NCBI GenBank assembly: GCA_027605045.1
Contig: JAQFWX010000092.1
Location: 1 to 64,000, forward strand
Source: Phallus indusiatus
Taxonomy: Eukaryota; Basidiomycota; Agaricomycetes; Phallales; Phallaceae
Direction of reading: 5' to 3'
DNA: 64,000 bases
Within the stretch, counting starts at the first letter, position 1, and each line of letters begins with the position of its first letter. The position numbers and the translations under genes were made by a program. The notes beneath the pieces were generated by a model, which made no database searches, was not told the DNA's origin, and saw only the letters and a program-made list of their open reading frames with translations. Shown here in pieces: positions 12,459 through 23,741 of this stretch.

Positions 12459-13109
12459 GCTTTGCTAGGGCTAGTAGGGTGTCTAATGCTGTCTTATACG
12501 AGGGCGACTGATTGCAGGTCATTTATACGAACGAGCGATCAAATACATTTATAGCAACGCTTGGAGCTATTCATTTGTCATGTCCTGATACATGCTTTTG
12601 AATCAGCAGTAAAGGCGACATCCGTCAGTTACTGGCTGTAATCCAAATTACCACCACTTAAGCGATTCTATTGCCAAGATATGAAAACTGCGCTCACCAA
12701 TGTGGCGCTAATTGGCGTTCCAATTAAGCACTAGATATGTATAAGGTTTTTGCTAGTTCCGCCAATAAATTTGAATTCCTGAAGTTCACCTTCGCTACTA
12801 CTAATAGCCTGAGGTACCGGCGTTCGAGCTGGAGCCACTATTAGCTATTGAGTTACCGGTTTGTTATTTCTAGCCAGCCGGCCAAATGACACTTGTGTCG
12901 AACCTAAGTATAGCGGAAGGAGCGTCTTACAGCAAGTGACATATTTTTGATGGACTTTATTCAATAACCCTTTTGGCGCCGCTTAGACAAGAAGCTCAAG
13001 GTAAAATATGTTATTCCGATCCACATCCATCATTTAGACATTTGACATATCTGAGAATATGCTGATACTAAGATTACACGAACAAAAAACTTATACCAAT
13101 CCTTAGCAC
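12459..13109. other. Spacer between the tandem MFS genes
   Basis: About 650 bp with no supportable ORF. It serves as the upstream region of copy A and the 3' flank of copy B. I see no clear leftover exon of a third copy. Confidence 0.45.
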
Positions 13110-15106
13110 TCAGTCATCGGCCCGGTGGTCCTGTTGAACTTCTTCCCCTGGCTTCTCCGGTAGTATATAGTGAGCTGAAAGTCCGGAAAAACATCCTATT
13201 GTGCACATGATCAGGTAAACGAGATGCCCGCCCAATAATTGTTTCTCGTGTGAGGCTGCAAATAAAGACTGACAGATATATTTCAGGAACGTTTTCTAGA
13301 TTTCAAATTGGTTTGTAATAATCTTACGGTTACCCCTGCTGGTCCTATGGCACCCATTGAGGAAAAAACTGTTTGTGCAATACCGTTTGTAGTCCCTGTC
13401 AAATCCTTTGTCGGAGCAGCGCAAGATATAAATATAAACATGGCACTGAAAGCTGTGTATGTAGGGAGAAGTAAGATGACTTGAAGCACAATAGCGACCC
13501 AAATAATAGGCGACTCGAGTCCCCAAATTCTAGCCAAGCTATTGATCACCGGAAAACAAGCATAAGCAGGGACAGTCATGATCATGCAGATGGCGTATAA
13601 GCGTTTCGGATCCATTTTATGATACAGACGTGCAAAACAGAAAGGCTGTAGTATGCCATGGAACAAACCTGTTGCCCCTAACAAAATACCTATTTGTGAT
13701 GGTGTGAATCCTAGTCCGCCAGAAGTGATCGGAGTTGCCAGAAAGACTGCTAGTAGTGCGATGTAGGATTGGTCCAGTAGTGCTAATAATGCGTGGTTAA
13801 AAAGAATAGAAAGTAAGTGTCTGTTCCACAACAGTGATAACTTGATCGTGTCCGAAGACGGCGGAGCGGGAGAATTCAAGTCATTGGTGTTGCTCGAAGT
13901 CGCTGTTCTATCGAAGGGCTTTTTACGGCCTAAGACTCTGATCAAGTATTGCTTGAGCATGTTTCTTCGCGTCTAGTGAGAACATGAAACTTGGTGACAC
14001 GGATGCTAGATAACATATGCATGCAAAACTTACTTCGCGGATACAAAAAAGAGACAGGAAAAATGCTGTGAGAGAAAACGATGCGGCTGCGAAAGTAGGA
14101 AGCAGATATGGATATGTTCTCCAGAAGTGACTGGAAAAGAGAGAGAAACGTTCTGCCGGTTTGGACAGGGAACCTCCGATGACGGGACTGATATTCCTTT
14201 AGTTAGCCGACCTAAAAATAAGACAAAACAAACCCTAAAGTGGCCCCTGTAGCCCATCTTATATACGTATCAATATATGTCCCGTTCAGCATAAGAATCT
14301 GTGCTTACACGACTGGTGTAAACGAGAAGGCCCATGCTCTGTTGCTCTCATTTGTGACCTAATACGCTGCGATTCAACTAACAGTTATTAGAATAAAAGT
14401 AGTCTTTACTTCAGAAAGCATTGCTCTTGCTACGCCGATATTTCCGTTCAAAGCACCTAAACAGATACGTATCAGGAAATGGAAAGAAGAAGAAAGGGGT
14501 CACTACCAAGAACATACCTTGTAATGCACGACTCGCCATGACGCTCCAAAGAGTCGTTGAGAAACCAAAAGCAAGCAAAGCTATAGCCAATGACAGCGAG
14601 CCAAAAAGCAATACAGGCTTTCTGCCAATTTGATCAGAAGTTCGGGCCCAGAAGAATACAGCTATTGCCTCCGTGATGTAAAAGCACGACTCCTAGACGA
14701 GCGAGAAATGAGCGACTTAAATGAAATGTTAGTATATGCTATCGAGGCGAACTATTAGCCCAGAATAATATCCTACTGCAGCCGGATTACCCTTGACTAT
14801 GTTGAGGTCTCGTACGAGCTTATTCACCAATGGGGTTAATTAGGGTGATGATAATTTCTCTTTGATAAAATTTCTTACCTGAACTACAAAAGGATAAATA
14901 AGAGTCGAGGCAATTGATTCTGGCAAAAGGATGAATAGCAAAACAGAGATCTGCAGCTTGGGAAGAGCGGCGTTATTAGTTTGTTGAGTGCGTTGTCCGA
15001 GAAGTGGTGTTGTTTCCACGTATGAATTCAGACTTGCGAGGGTATCTTCCGAGTTTCCGAGCGAATCTCTTGATTCCAGGCTTTTCGAACGATCATCGCT
15101 TCCCAT
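13110..15106 (-). CDS. MFS carrier, DHA1/ZIFL-like (tandem copy B)
   Basis: Paralogue of copy A in the same orientation. MGSDDRSKSLES leads into ETTPLLGQRTQ, then helix 1 LPESIASTLIYPFVV. The central loop is NDLNSPAPPSSDTIKLSLLW. The second bundle has LLALLDQSYIALLAVFLATP, FTPSQIGILLGATGLFHGIL, FISCAAPTKDLTGTTNGIA and SSMGAIGPAGVT, and the C-terminus is ILPEKPGEEVQQDHRADD. The same intron positions (after YPFVVQ, after the SRALQG segment, after GPAG(V/I)T) and about two-thirds visible identity show recent tandem duplication. It probably has a related but not necessarily identical substrate. Confidence 0.88.
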
Positions 15107-16782
15107 CGTCCTATGTAGTGAGGAAGGGTGTTGAATGAAGCGGGGGAATGCGCGTGACGTAACGCACTTCGTTCGTTGCTTCCTATCGCACTACTCAGTG
15201 TCTGACAGCCGTCCACTGTCTACTGAAGGTTTGGACCTCAATCGTTCCAAGACGTTCGTTTCGACCGGCATCATAGCCCAGGCGCCAATAGCCTAATCTG
15301 GGCAACAGTCGCGGGGTATGCACATAATGCTCAGGCCGCCAATGGCCCAAGCCATACTACAAAGATGTTTCTACACGATACTGCAAGGTTACATTATGCA
15401 AACTGACGAAGGACATAATATGAACTATGACAGAGTCACCCGCTATCAACTGTATGATGCTTGCCGTTTATCCTGATCATCGATTTTGCCAGAAGAAGAG
15501 GAATGTCCTGACACGGACACAGAAACAAAAATGATGGCCGCTCAACTCTTGTATGGTAAATGATGGACATTTTGATGATGCATCTCATGCGAAGATATTT
15601 TTATTTTTGTTAAAGGCCACTGGTAACATCTTTGGTTGATATCTCGAGATCGACGACCAGCACACCCTCTCTCGCACCCTCTCTCGTTTAAGATACAACC
15701 ACCGTATCTTCAAATATCTAATAGTTTCAGTGCTCCATTGAATATCCCGGAGTTTTCAGATATAAGCAACCTGCTGTTAATCAGCTCAACGCATGTACTC
15801 TCGCTTCCCTGGACTGACTGACAGAGGGAATAAATCCCGGTCTTTTCTCCTTTCGTAGCATCAAATGGTTTGAGCAGATGCCGACTCACATATACAGGGA
15901 AGAGATCACTGGTGTATGCATTTTAGCGCTACCCTAGTTCGCGTATTTGTGGCGCGTTGAATGATCAATTTCAATCACTATAGGGAAAAATTTGTAACCG
16001 TCAAAAATGGTTTATGGAGACCATGTTGGAAGTCGACTCTATGACGGAAGTATTACGCAATTCCTATCCGGTCTATTTATGTCTACATCAAGAGTGACGT
16101 TATAGATCCATCTGTACGCCAAAGAGATTTATGTATTAATCTTCCAGACACTAAGACTGAAGCGCCTTCTCGAAGGACCAGCTCCATAATAGTCCCCGCT
16201 CTTATGTTCATTGATTAGACTGTATTATTAGTTCAATGTCTGACGTCCGACGCGGAGTAATCTCCGATATACAATAAAATGAGCTCAATAGCCTCTAATA
16301 GCCTCTCGGATGTCGTTAACAGCCGTCTAATCTAGGTTTCCGGCCTAGACTACATATTTTAATTAAAAGGCTCCATGATGAATCACTCCAAGTACAGACT
16401 TCTCAAGACTTCTCGACGTCAGTCTAATGACATTCGTGGGCAATGACAGGCGAAAGTTATAAGCGGTAGAAATTTTTACATTAAAGCGTCCGCTTCATGC
16501 TATTCCAATTCAAATTCCACTGAAGGCAAAGATCTCGTGTAAGGATTCGGTATTCAGAATTCGCTTCGAAGACGTGAGTAGAAAACGACTACTATAGGAA
16601 CTTTGCTATTGGTAGGTAGCAGCCAGATTAATCAGACGAGATAGTAATCTAGCCGCATTTTACTATATACATATAATGGGATCGGATGTACCAATTACCC
16701 AATGCACATCTCTTGTGCTTGGCATGACAAAAAAGAAATCTATATTGTTGTAAAGAGTAAAGAGTAACCCACCACAAACTTC
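15107..16782. other. 1.7 kb gene-poor spacer
   Basis: No coding exon, tRNA or terminal repeat could be supported. It is upstream of MFS copy B and downstream of the third MFS gene. It is scattered with short repeated words such as TAGCCTCTAATAGCCTCTCG (about 16290), which may be decayed repeats, but I could not delimit an element. Confidence 0.35.
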
Positions 16783-19215
16783 CTATACTACTTCCGCCTT
16801 TCTCGTACTTCCCGGACTCATGGTTCGACCGTCGTCAGTACCCTTGGATCGTGACCGTTTCAACTCATCTAGAGCAGCCAGTTTTTTCGCGAAAGGAGAC
16901 TTGGCTCGTATCGTTGCACCATAATAATACAGAATAAATGGGGTCACTGCGAATACCGTACCTGTATATACGAGTTAAGGTAGGGAATAAATCAATGAGT
17001 CTCAATTAGTCGTACTTAGGGCAGCAAGCAAGGTTCCTGCCATATGAATTCCCAAACGATTGTACAAAGGTTCCGCTAAAACGGTGAACAGTGCACCCGA
17101 TGTTAATCGGACAGCGGATTGTCCTCCAATTGCACTCGACGCATAAATGGAATACGAGTCGGTGATCTATAGAATCAGTTGTCGGACAGCTTGTGGTCAA
17201 CCAAATAGAAACACTCACGTAATTGAAACAAGCAGTGCTGGGTTTCATCAAGAGTTTAAACAAACAATAATTCGAATAAAGGTGAAATGAACCCACTAAA
17301 TTCCGAACATCTATGGTTAAAAACGTGAGTCAAGGATAAAATTTGCAATGAAAAAGGCGCTCACAGCCGCATATATGACGCAAATAGCAATAGCAGGAAC
17401 AACCCACGAGATGGTCTTCGTACTTGTCCAAGCTTTGCAAGCCTTAGCTTGTCAGTTTTAGTAACATTGAAATATACATACCATACATCCAACAACCTGA
17501 TAAACGTTTCATACGGAATTCAAACACTTTGTTTGTTGCACTCACCACCTGGAAGAAGTACGCCCGAAATCATGGCAATATATAGTCGCGCTTCAGGTCC
17601 TTTTTTGGCAACGTTTTTGTAGTACAGCTTGTCACATGCATGATTCATAGCTTGAGCAGTATATGGTAGGCATATCTTATAGGTTTATCGAAAATAACCC
17701 TTACCCAATCCAACAGTCGGACCGATGATCTGACCCATGAACATAAGCCCATTCTCCCCAGAGTTGAAGTTGTACAGCTCAGTGAAAACAATTGGAATAG
17801 CTTGTAACATCAAATATACTTCAAGGGAGGTTAGCGCTTAGTTGTTGAATAACATGATTATGTCCTCACGGATTCCCCAGCTGCAAGGCGGGCATGACCA
17901 TTAGTGCAGTTACTCATATCTAAAAATACGTACGCGTATGTCATCCATAACTAGATCAAAATACACCAGGTAATGTTAACATCAGTACATTAGCAAACAA
18001 ATTCACAAAGACGCACAGTATAGGACAAAAGTACTGGCTCTCGGCATAATAATCTGACTGGACGTGATAACGAGATACCAATTAATTTCCGGAGAGACGA
18101 GCGTTCTTCTTCAGCTTTGGTGCGGTAGTTCTGGTTTCCTGTCTCACGTCGGAGTCGCTTCGCCTTTCTAATCAGAAGCACCGAACCTTCAGCATGAAAT
18201 CAGATGCAAATCAAAGCTAGGTATTATTTTCCACGTACTCCTCGTCTCCTTTGAGAAAACTACCAGGAGGAGCGTCATCAAACCCGATAGACCGAACAGT
18301 ATCCAGTTGACAAATTTATACCCCAAAGCCAGTTCTATGTACCCAAACGCCACAGGCCCCAAACCTGTCCCAGCAAAGGCTACATAGGAAAAAATGGCCT
18401 ATAATCATCGTGTGAGCATATAATTAGAATTTGTGCTATTTTCAAAGAAATACCATGGGAAGACCACGCTCGTGCGTCTGCCAAATATCGGCCAACATAC
18501 CCCCAACAATAGAAACGGAAGTTGATCCCCCAACACCGCAGAAGAATCTTGCAACCAATACCGTCCCGATGTTCTTCAAAGAATTACTCGGCGTTATAGT
18601 CAATGTAATTATATGAAAAGAGATAATTACCTTGGCCAGAGGAACGGGGAGGAACGAAATCCAGAACAAGACAGCAGAAGAAATATATACGGGTAATCTT
18701 CCATATGTTTCTGAGAAGGGTGCCAAGACCAGTGGCGCCATTCCAAAAGCGATCGTGAATACCACAACTCCCAAGGATGCAGTTCCATCGGATACGTGAA
18801 GAGCTATCTTGAATATAAATTCTGTCTAAGTCGTTGAACACTGAACGAAGTACCTTGCTCCAGCGATGGTTGGGAGATCGCATAACCTGAATTAGCCATG
18901 CCTCTGCGAGAAGTTATTGTCAGCAAGCAAGGATAAGGAGAATTAACAACCTAAAACCCACACTAGTGTTAGAAATGCACCACCGATGGCATTGATGATC
19001 CATTTTCGAGTCTTTGACCAATTCAAAGGATTATTCGGGTCACTGAGCAGAAGGGAGTACACCGTTAGCTCAACCAATAGTTCTGAGCATGCAGCAAGAG
19101 CTTACTTTGGGCCATCCCAGTCAACGTAGATGATGGCATCATCATCGGAACGGTCTGTGTCGTGAAAAGTTTTGGGTGTATTCGTCCCAGGAAGGTAGTG
19201 AGGTGGCGAGTCCAT
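16783..19215 (-). CDS. MFS transporter, DHA1 drug/polyamine type
   Basis: Proton-coupled efflux carrier of the fungal TPO/FLR-like group. The N-terminus MDSPPHYLPGTNTP is acidic and ends in VDWDGPK, followed by DPNNPLNWSKTRKW, the conserved DPxNPxNWS lead-in of this group. Next are FGMAPLVLAPFSETYGRLPV (motif A type, helix 2-3), ARFFCGVGGSTSVSIVGGML (helix 4) and the DIWQTHERGLPM loop. The cytosolic central loop and second bundle are split by many small introns (17-18 kb). The C-terminus is basic: KLAALDELKRSRSKG...RKAEVV. It is not a close paralogue of the two MFS genes upstream. At least ten introns; boundaries in the second half are only approximate. Confidence 0.85.
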
Positions 19216-20602
19216 CGAAGTCACAAACAGAGGACGGAGAATTTGAAGGCCAATATATACCTAAGATATTTTGGGTCGACTCAAAGCGAAGAACATGAAG
19301 AAAAGAAGCGAATGGCGGCAGACGTAATTTGAACGTGGGGAAGGTAATTGGACTAGACAGGAAACTTTGAATTCGGCCGGCACTTTTATAACTTGAAGAT
19401 CGAAAAGGTGGCAGCGAGTTACGGCTAGTCAGCAAGGGAATGCCGGCTAAAAAAGCACATGATGAGATGCGTATGTAAGTACATGCATACAAGGAGCAAC
19501 TTACCTTATTCAGAAAATATCGCTACCTATCATCTACAATGACTCAGCCACATTTTATATGACGCAGCATAACACGCACCCCCTAGAGAGGCACTTTATT
19601 AAAGCAAGATGGGCTCGATACGGGATTCGGGAACGCTCTTTACGTTTCGGCCAACCAAGACGCTTCGGAAGGATAAAAATATGATCCTCAAGGTTCGGCT
19701 TGTGGACTTCTAATTCCATAAATGTACAACGGAATGTGTCATGAAATGACTTCCAGGCACATGACTGTCTAGACATCAGTCAAATATAAGTAGAAAATGG
19801 TACGTATGTACATACCGTTAAGATGCTCATTCAAGAGGTCACCAAATTTCTCGAAGATTGCGATAAGCATGTTCTGAAGAAAAATTGGTTGAATCTCGGA
19901 AACGAGCTTAATCAAAGTGGGCATGGGTTTAAGAGCCAAGGGCCCTGCCGGCATCTCTTCGCCGATTCAGGATCGCACGTGGAGGTGATCAATAATTCAA
20001 TGGACGTCAAAAAATGGGCCATGAGGCTCAAGTTTCAGAGGTGTTTCTGAGCGTCGTGTATTCATTTTCAGAGATAGCAAACATGGATAGAAAAGGATGG
20101 AGTAGGTGTTGGGTGCGAGGGATTTACCGGAGTTTCATTGAATTGGTAGGAAGAAAAAAGTATGGCGTGACCTAAAAATAGACTGCCGGACGTTTACTCC
20201 GAACTTTGGCAATCGGAGGGGGTGGTAAACTTGTGAGCGTAATTTCCAGGGTCGAGATTTGAGGGCCACAGTCGTTAAGCTAGACTCGCAAGTGCCGCGA
20301 CGCTAAAGGATGCTAACCACCTGATATGAAACCACAATGGTCCGACAACAACACTAAGAAGCACGTCACACTTTCTTGGGCAACATAAATGAACGCTGTG
20401 AAAAACGCTATCAAACATTATAACGTCGATCTTCGGAGATCCGCAACAACAAGGAATCATTCGCCACTTCTTAGAGAAGTCTGCGACTTGCCAGAACGAC
20501 ATTGCTATTGATACGAGCTGGTTGGTATGTTAAATCTCGTGGTCAGCGAAAATCCGTATATACCAACACCAAGCGTACGGACCGACCAAAACGTACGCAG
20601 GC
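19216..20602. other. Spacer with one doubtful small ORF
   Basis: About 1.4 kb between the DHA1 MFS start and the TAD3 stop. Apart from a possible two-exon small ORF at 19710-19954, nothing is supported. The rest is likely the MFS promoter and a 3' flank. Confidence 0.4.
19710..19954 (-). CDS. Possible small hypothetical protein (65 aa)
   Basis: A two-exon reading, complement(join(19710..19768,19816..19954)), closes in phase. It starts MPAGPLALKPMPTL, has an amphipathic/hydrophobic stretch (IQPIFLQNMLIAIFEKF), and ends SVVHLWN. The donor GTATGT and acceptor TCTAG are good. I recognise no family. Upstream exons could exist, or this may be chance. Confidence 0.25.
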
Positions 20603-22376
20603 TCAAGCATCAATCCAAGGATCTATCCCTCCGGTGCTATGTTCGAACCCTCGCCACTTCCAAATTTTGAATCTATGATTGATATTTTTGAGAGCCGGAA
20701 TGCAGGCTATTCCACCGCAGCCGCCAGTTTGGAGCATCGGGTAAATATACACAATCTACAAATTTGACGATCTAGTTGTCCAAGGAGCACCAAGCATTTT
20801 CAACATGTCCTTACCTCTTTCACACGGGAGTGGACAAGCGCCATGCTGCAAGATACGCAAGGCTCATGTGTGGTAAAGAGCGTCCTTGAGGTTAGCAAAT
20901 AGTTATGACCGTTTTCGGTCGAGGTGGAGGGTTCCGGTACAGGCCTTAATTCTCCAATTGAACGTACAAGATTAAAAATCGAATGCGCAAGTGGGGATTG
21001 TGTAGACCTTCTGGTATCAAACGCAATAAACGAGCGTGTTTCCGAAGATCCCTCTGATGGTACATAAGATACAATAGGTAGCTAGGGTAAAAAAAATTCA
21101 TTATTAATTAGAACCGAAAAGGGTAAAAGGTCACGAACTTCTCCGAGGGCATGCACACGTTTTGCTTCTGTGTTTATAACGTTTATTGCATCCCGAAACC
21201 ACTGAACAGTTTCTTTTGTCCAGCGTTGTGATTCTTCACGAAGTTCACGGTGATTCTGGGCCTCATAGACGACAGGCCAAATTGTTGATTTGATTTTGGC
21301 CTGTTCCAAAGTCCTCGCAGGAAACCGTGGTATTTTTGTAACATAGGGTATTAGGTTTCCTGGAACAGAAGGAGGAATAGCTTCTGCAGCTGTAAGAAGA
21401 AGTGTAATAACTAAGAAACAAACATGAATAAATGTCGAACCGACCAGTTACGGTTGATTCTTACTGCTCGAGCCGTTATGTTTGAGTCTACGTATGTGTT
21501 TGGCATGTTTTAATGAGGGGTGTTGTAAGTCCGACTCTTTCAACCAGCTAAAAATAATGATTAGAGGAATCTACCGATTGCACGCTTACATGCCTTATGA
21601 GTTCGGCAATGTCATTGACGTTTGGAATGTCAACAACCCATGCATCAACTGTATACAACTTGTCAGCTTGATGGAAATTTATGACAATCCCGAAATAAGT
21701 ATCACCTGTTTCAACTTCATTATCGTCCTCCTCCTCTTTAATGTTAACTCTCTCAAAAGGCAGTTCTTCCTCAAGATACAAGCGAGGCTGTTCTATTCGT
21801 ATATCTATATTTTCTAACCCTGCCAGGTTGAAAGCTTCAGCCTGCGGTGTCCTGTTTTCGACAAGATTGGTGGTTGGCGAGGATTCGGCAGCTTCAAACC
21901 ATAATGAGTGGCCATAATAAATGCAAAGTTCCTCATCCGGTTGTATCACCCTTGTTGTAGTATATCTGATACAAGCATGTGCGTTATCCAATTCATATGT
22001 TACATTTGGGTTCGAGGAGTGATTGAAAATTGAGCCTGATGCGAGTAACAAGACCGTTTGAAAAGAAATTCGAGGTGTGACAGGGCAAAAAAATACCTAG
22101 ACCCAGAGCAAGTGCCATACGTCCATCTCTCCACTTGAAAGTATAGTGATCTATAATCGTATGCCGACCATGTTCCTCGTATTCAGCTTTTGAGAAAAGC
22201 ATGACAGGACTGATTTCGATTGTTGTCTGTGCTGGAATGAGCTGGGTCGCTGTTTACTTTCAATTACACATCCACAAAGAATTACGGATAGAAGATTCAT
22301 TACCGAAAATGCCCCTTCCCTTGGTCTCCGTCCATCTTATCTCACACTTGCATGGATTCAAATGAGGTGTTCGCAT
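20603..22376 (-). CDS. TAD3: SET-domain protein fused to TAD3-type tRNA adenosine deaminase subunit
   Basis: The N-terminal half (start MRTPHLNPCKC) is a SET domain: WTETKGRGIFATQLIP, RHTIIDHYTFKWRDGRMALA, SIFNHSSNPNVTYELD (the NHSxxPN core), then DEELCIYYGHSLWFE. The same exon runs on without stop through an acidic linker (NIKEEEDDNEVETG) into KLYTVDAWVVDIPNVND, the opening strand of TAD3. The rest is TAD3: HAKHIRRLK, IKSTIWPVVYEAQ, SPLAHSIFNLVRSIGE, TTHEPCVSCSMALVHSRVKE, and NHRFKIWKWRGFEHS near the C-terminus. The zinc ligands are AHS plus PCVSC. The proton-shuttling Glu of active ADAT2-type enzymes is absent (HSI instead of HAE), as expected of TAD3, the structural partner of TAD2 in A34-to-inosine editing. 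One intron (21548-21593) apparently has a GC donor. Confidence 0.88.
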
Positions 22377-22386
22377 AAATATTCAT

Positions 22387-22884
22387 ATGAAAGATTCAAG
22401 GAGGACAAAAAGAGCCACCAAAACAAGCGCCCATACAAGCTGGCACTCAAATTCAAAGACACTCATGAACTCGCCACCTGAAGAACTTTCGCCATCGCCA
22501 TCAAGTCCGAGTTCTAGTTCTCCTCCACCTGAAGAGGTCTCGTCCCAGACAGCATCTCAGATAGCTTCCTCGTATTTGTCACCCAACCAAACTAAGCGAC
22601 GTCTCCCTTCATCTTCGTCTGCGCACATCATTGCCCGAGAGGGCCGCGAAAATAAATCCCGAAGAAAAGAAGTAGAGAAAGAGAGAGAGGACGTCTTAAA
22701 GTTAGTTCGTGGCAGTGCATGGGAATCACGCGGTGAATACGTTGCTGCCTTGAAGGCAAAGGACGACCTTGTAGACATGCATGTTGTGGAGCATATGAGA
22801 AAAGGTACCTCTGTCATCCCTTCTGCTTTGTTTCAACTTCTTATTGTCGCTTCAGTATATGGAGACCCGTTGAGCAAAGATTGA
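22387..22884 (+). CDS. Uncharacterised small Ser-rich protein
   Basis: No family recognised. The first ATG is 22387, but the ATG at 22465 (MNSPPEELSPSPSS) is more likely, because 22387 would leave only 10 bp to the divergent TAD3 start. The N-terminal third is Ser/Pro-rich; it is followed by a basic, probably helical segment (REGRENKSRRKEVEKERED) and a compact C-terminal block (WESRGEYVAALKAKDDLVD, then HVVEHMRK). A likely 51-nt intron (22805-22855) gives the ending RKVYGDPLSKD. Since 51 is a multiple of three and contains no stop, unspliced RNA also encodes an uninterrupted protein, 17 residues longer. Confidence 0.6.
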   Translation: MKDSRRTKRATKTSAHTSWHSNSKTLMNSPPEELSPSPSSPSSSSPPPEEVSSQTASQIASSYLSPNQTKRRLPSSSSAHIIAREGRENKSRRKEVEKEREDVLKLVRGSAWESRGEYVAALKAKDDLVDMHVVEHMRKGTSVIPSALFQLLIVASVYGDPLSKD

Positions 22885-23741
22885 TATGCAAACGACCTTG
22901 AGCTACACGTAGGTTTGCTACCATCATTAACACGAACTTTCTCAAGGTGTTGGTCAGGTGTAATAGTATCAATAAAATTCAATCGCGATCATGTCAAGTA
23001 CAATTTTGGGCACTGAATAAATCAACATAACCATCTTTTTTTTGCGTAGCTTTAAAGGGTATAATCCCGTAAACAGGACTCCGAGGCTGCAAGCTCACTT
23101 CGATTTCTCATCTACATTCTGAGATTTTGTGGATGATTGACCCGCCATTTTCAAGCTATGCACATACTTTCAAACTTGATGCTAAATCGAGGTCAGTATA
23201 CCTCCACTAGCCTCATGTATTGAACGCACCATTTGGTTACCGTAGATGCTTCATTGTGGCGTCCGTTAATTAGCACCTCACCCGCGTGCTATTTACACTA
23301 CAAAAGGCAGCTACATTAGAACGGGGCGCCCCGTTGTTCCAATATTAGGCGTTGGCTTGTCATTTAGCCCACAAATTGTTAGATTGCTTGATGACTTCAA
23401 GCCGTGTCGTTTCATAGGGGTTCCTTTACTAGTTCCAAGAAAACTAATTCAGGACCGTCATATTACCCTCATTTTTTCACTCTTTGTTTATTACATGCAA
23501 GTTACGATGCTATCATCGGTAATTAGCCCTCTTTGCCTGGTCGTTAATAAATACAGCTGTACTTGAAAAAAAAAAAAACCGAAAAATACCACGCAATCGA
23601 CGGTTCTGGCCTATCGTTTTGCTGCAGCCGGTTCCGATGATGACTATGGTGTCTGAGTCAGCGTTACTGTCACGCGCTCTAATGGATTTGGCATCAACGA
23701 AATATTGAACCTCTGGTTTTCACTAGTCTGTTCAGACCGCT
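22885..23741. other. Rad4 upstream region
   Basis: About 860 bp with no supportable gene. It holds a 16-bp perfect palindrome at 23320-23335, an A12 run near 23570, and the Rad4 promoter. Confidence 0.4.

Noticed and set aside
20638..20650. GTTCGAACC, resembling a tRNA T-loop
   Set aside because: Falls inside the TAD3 coding exon and no acceptor, D or anticodon arms can be folded around it.
20641..21066. Apparent three-exon plus-strand gene starting MFEPSPLPNFES
   Set aside because: It is the exact antisense of the TAD3 C-terminal exons (PCVSC and NHRFKIWKWRGFEHS), which have clear family motifs.
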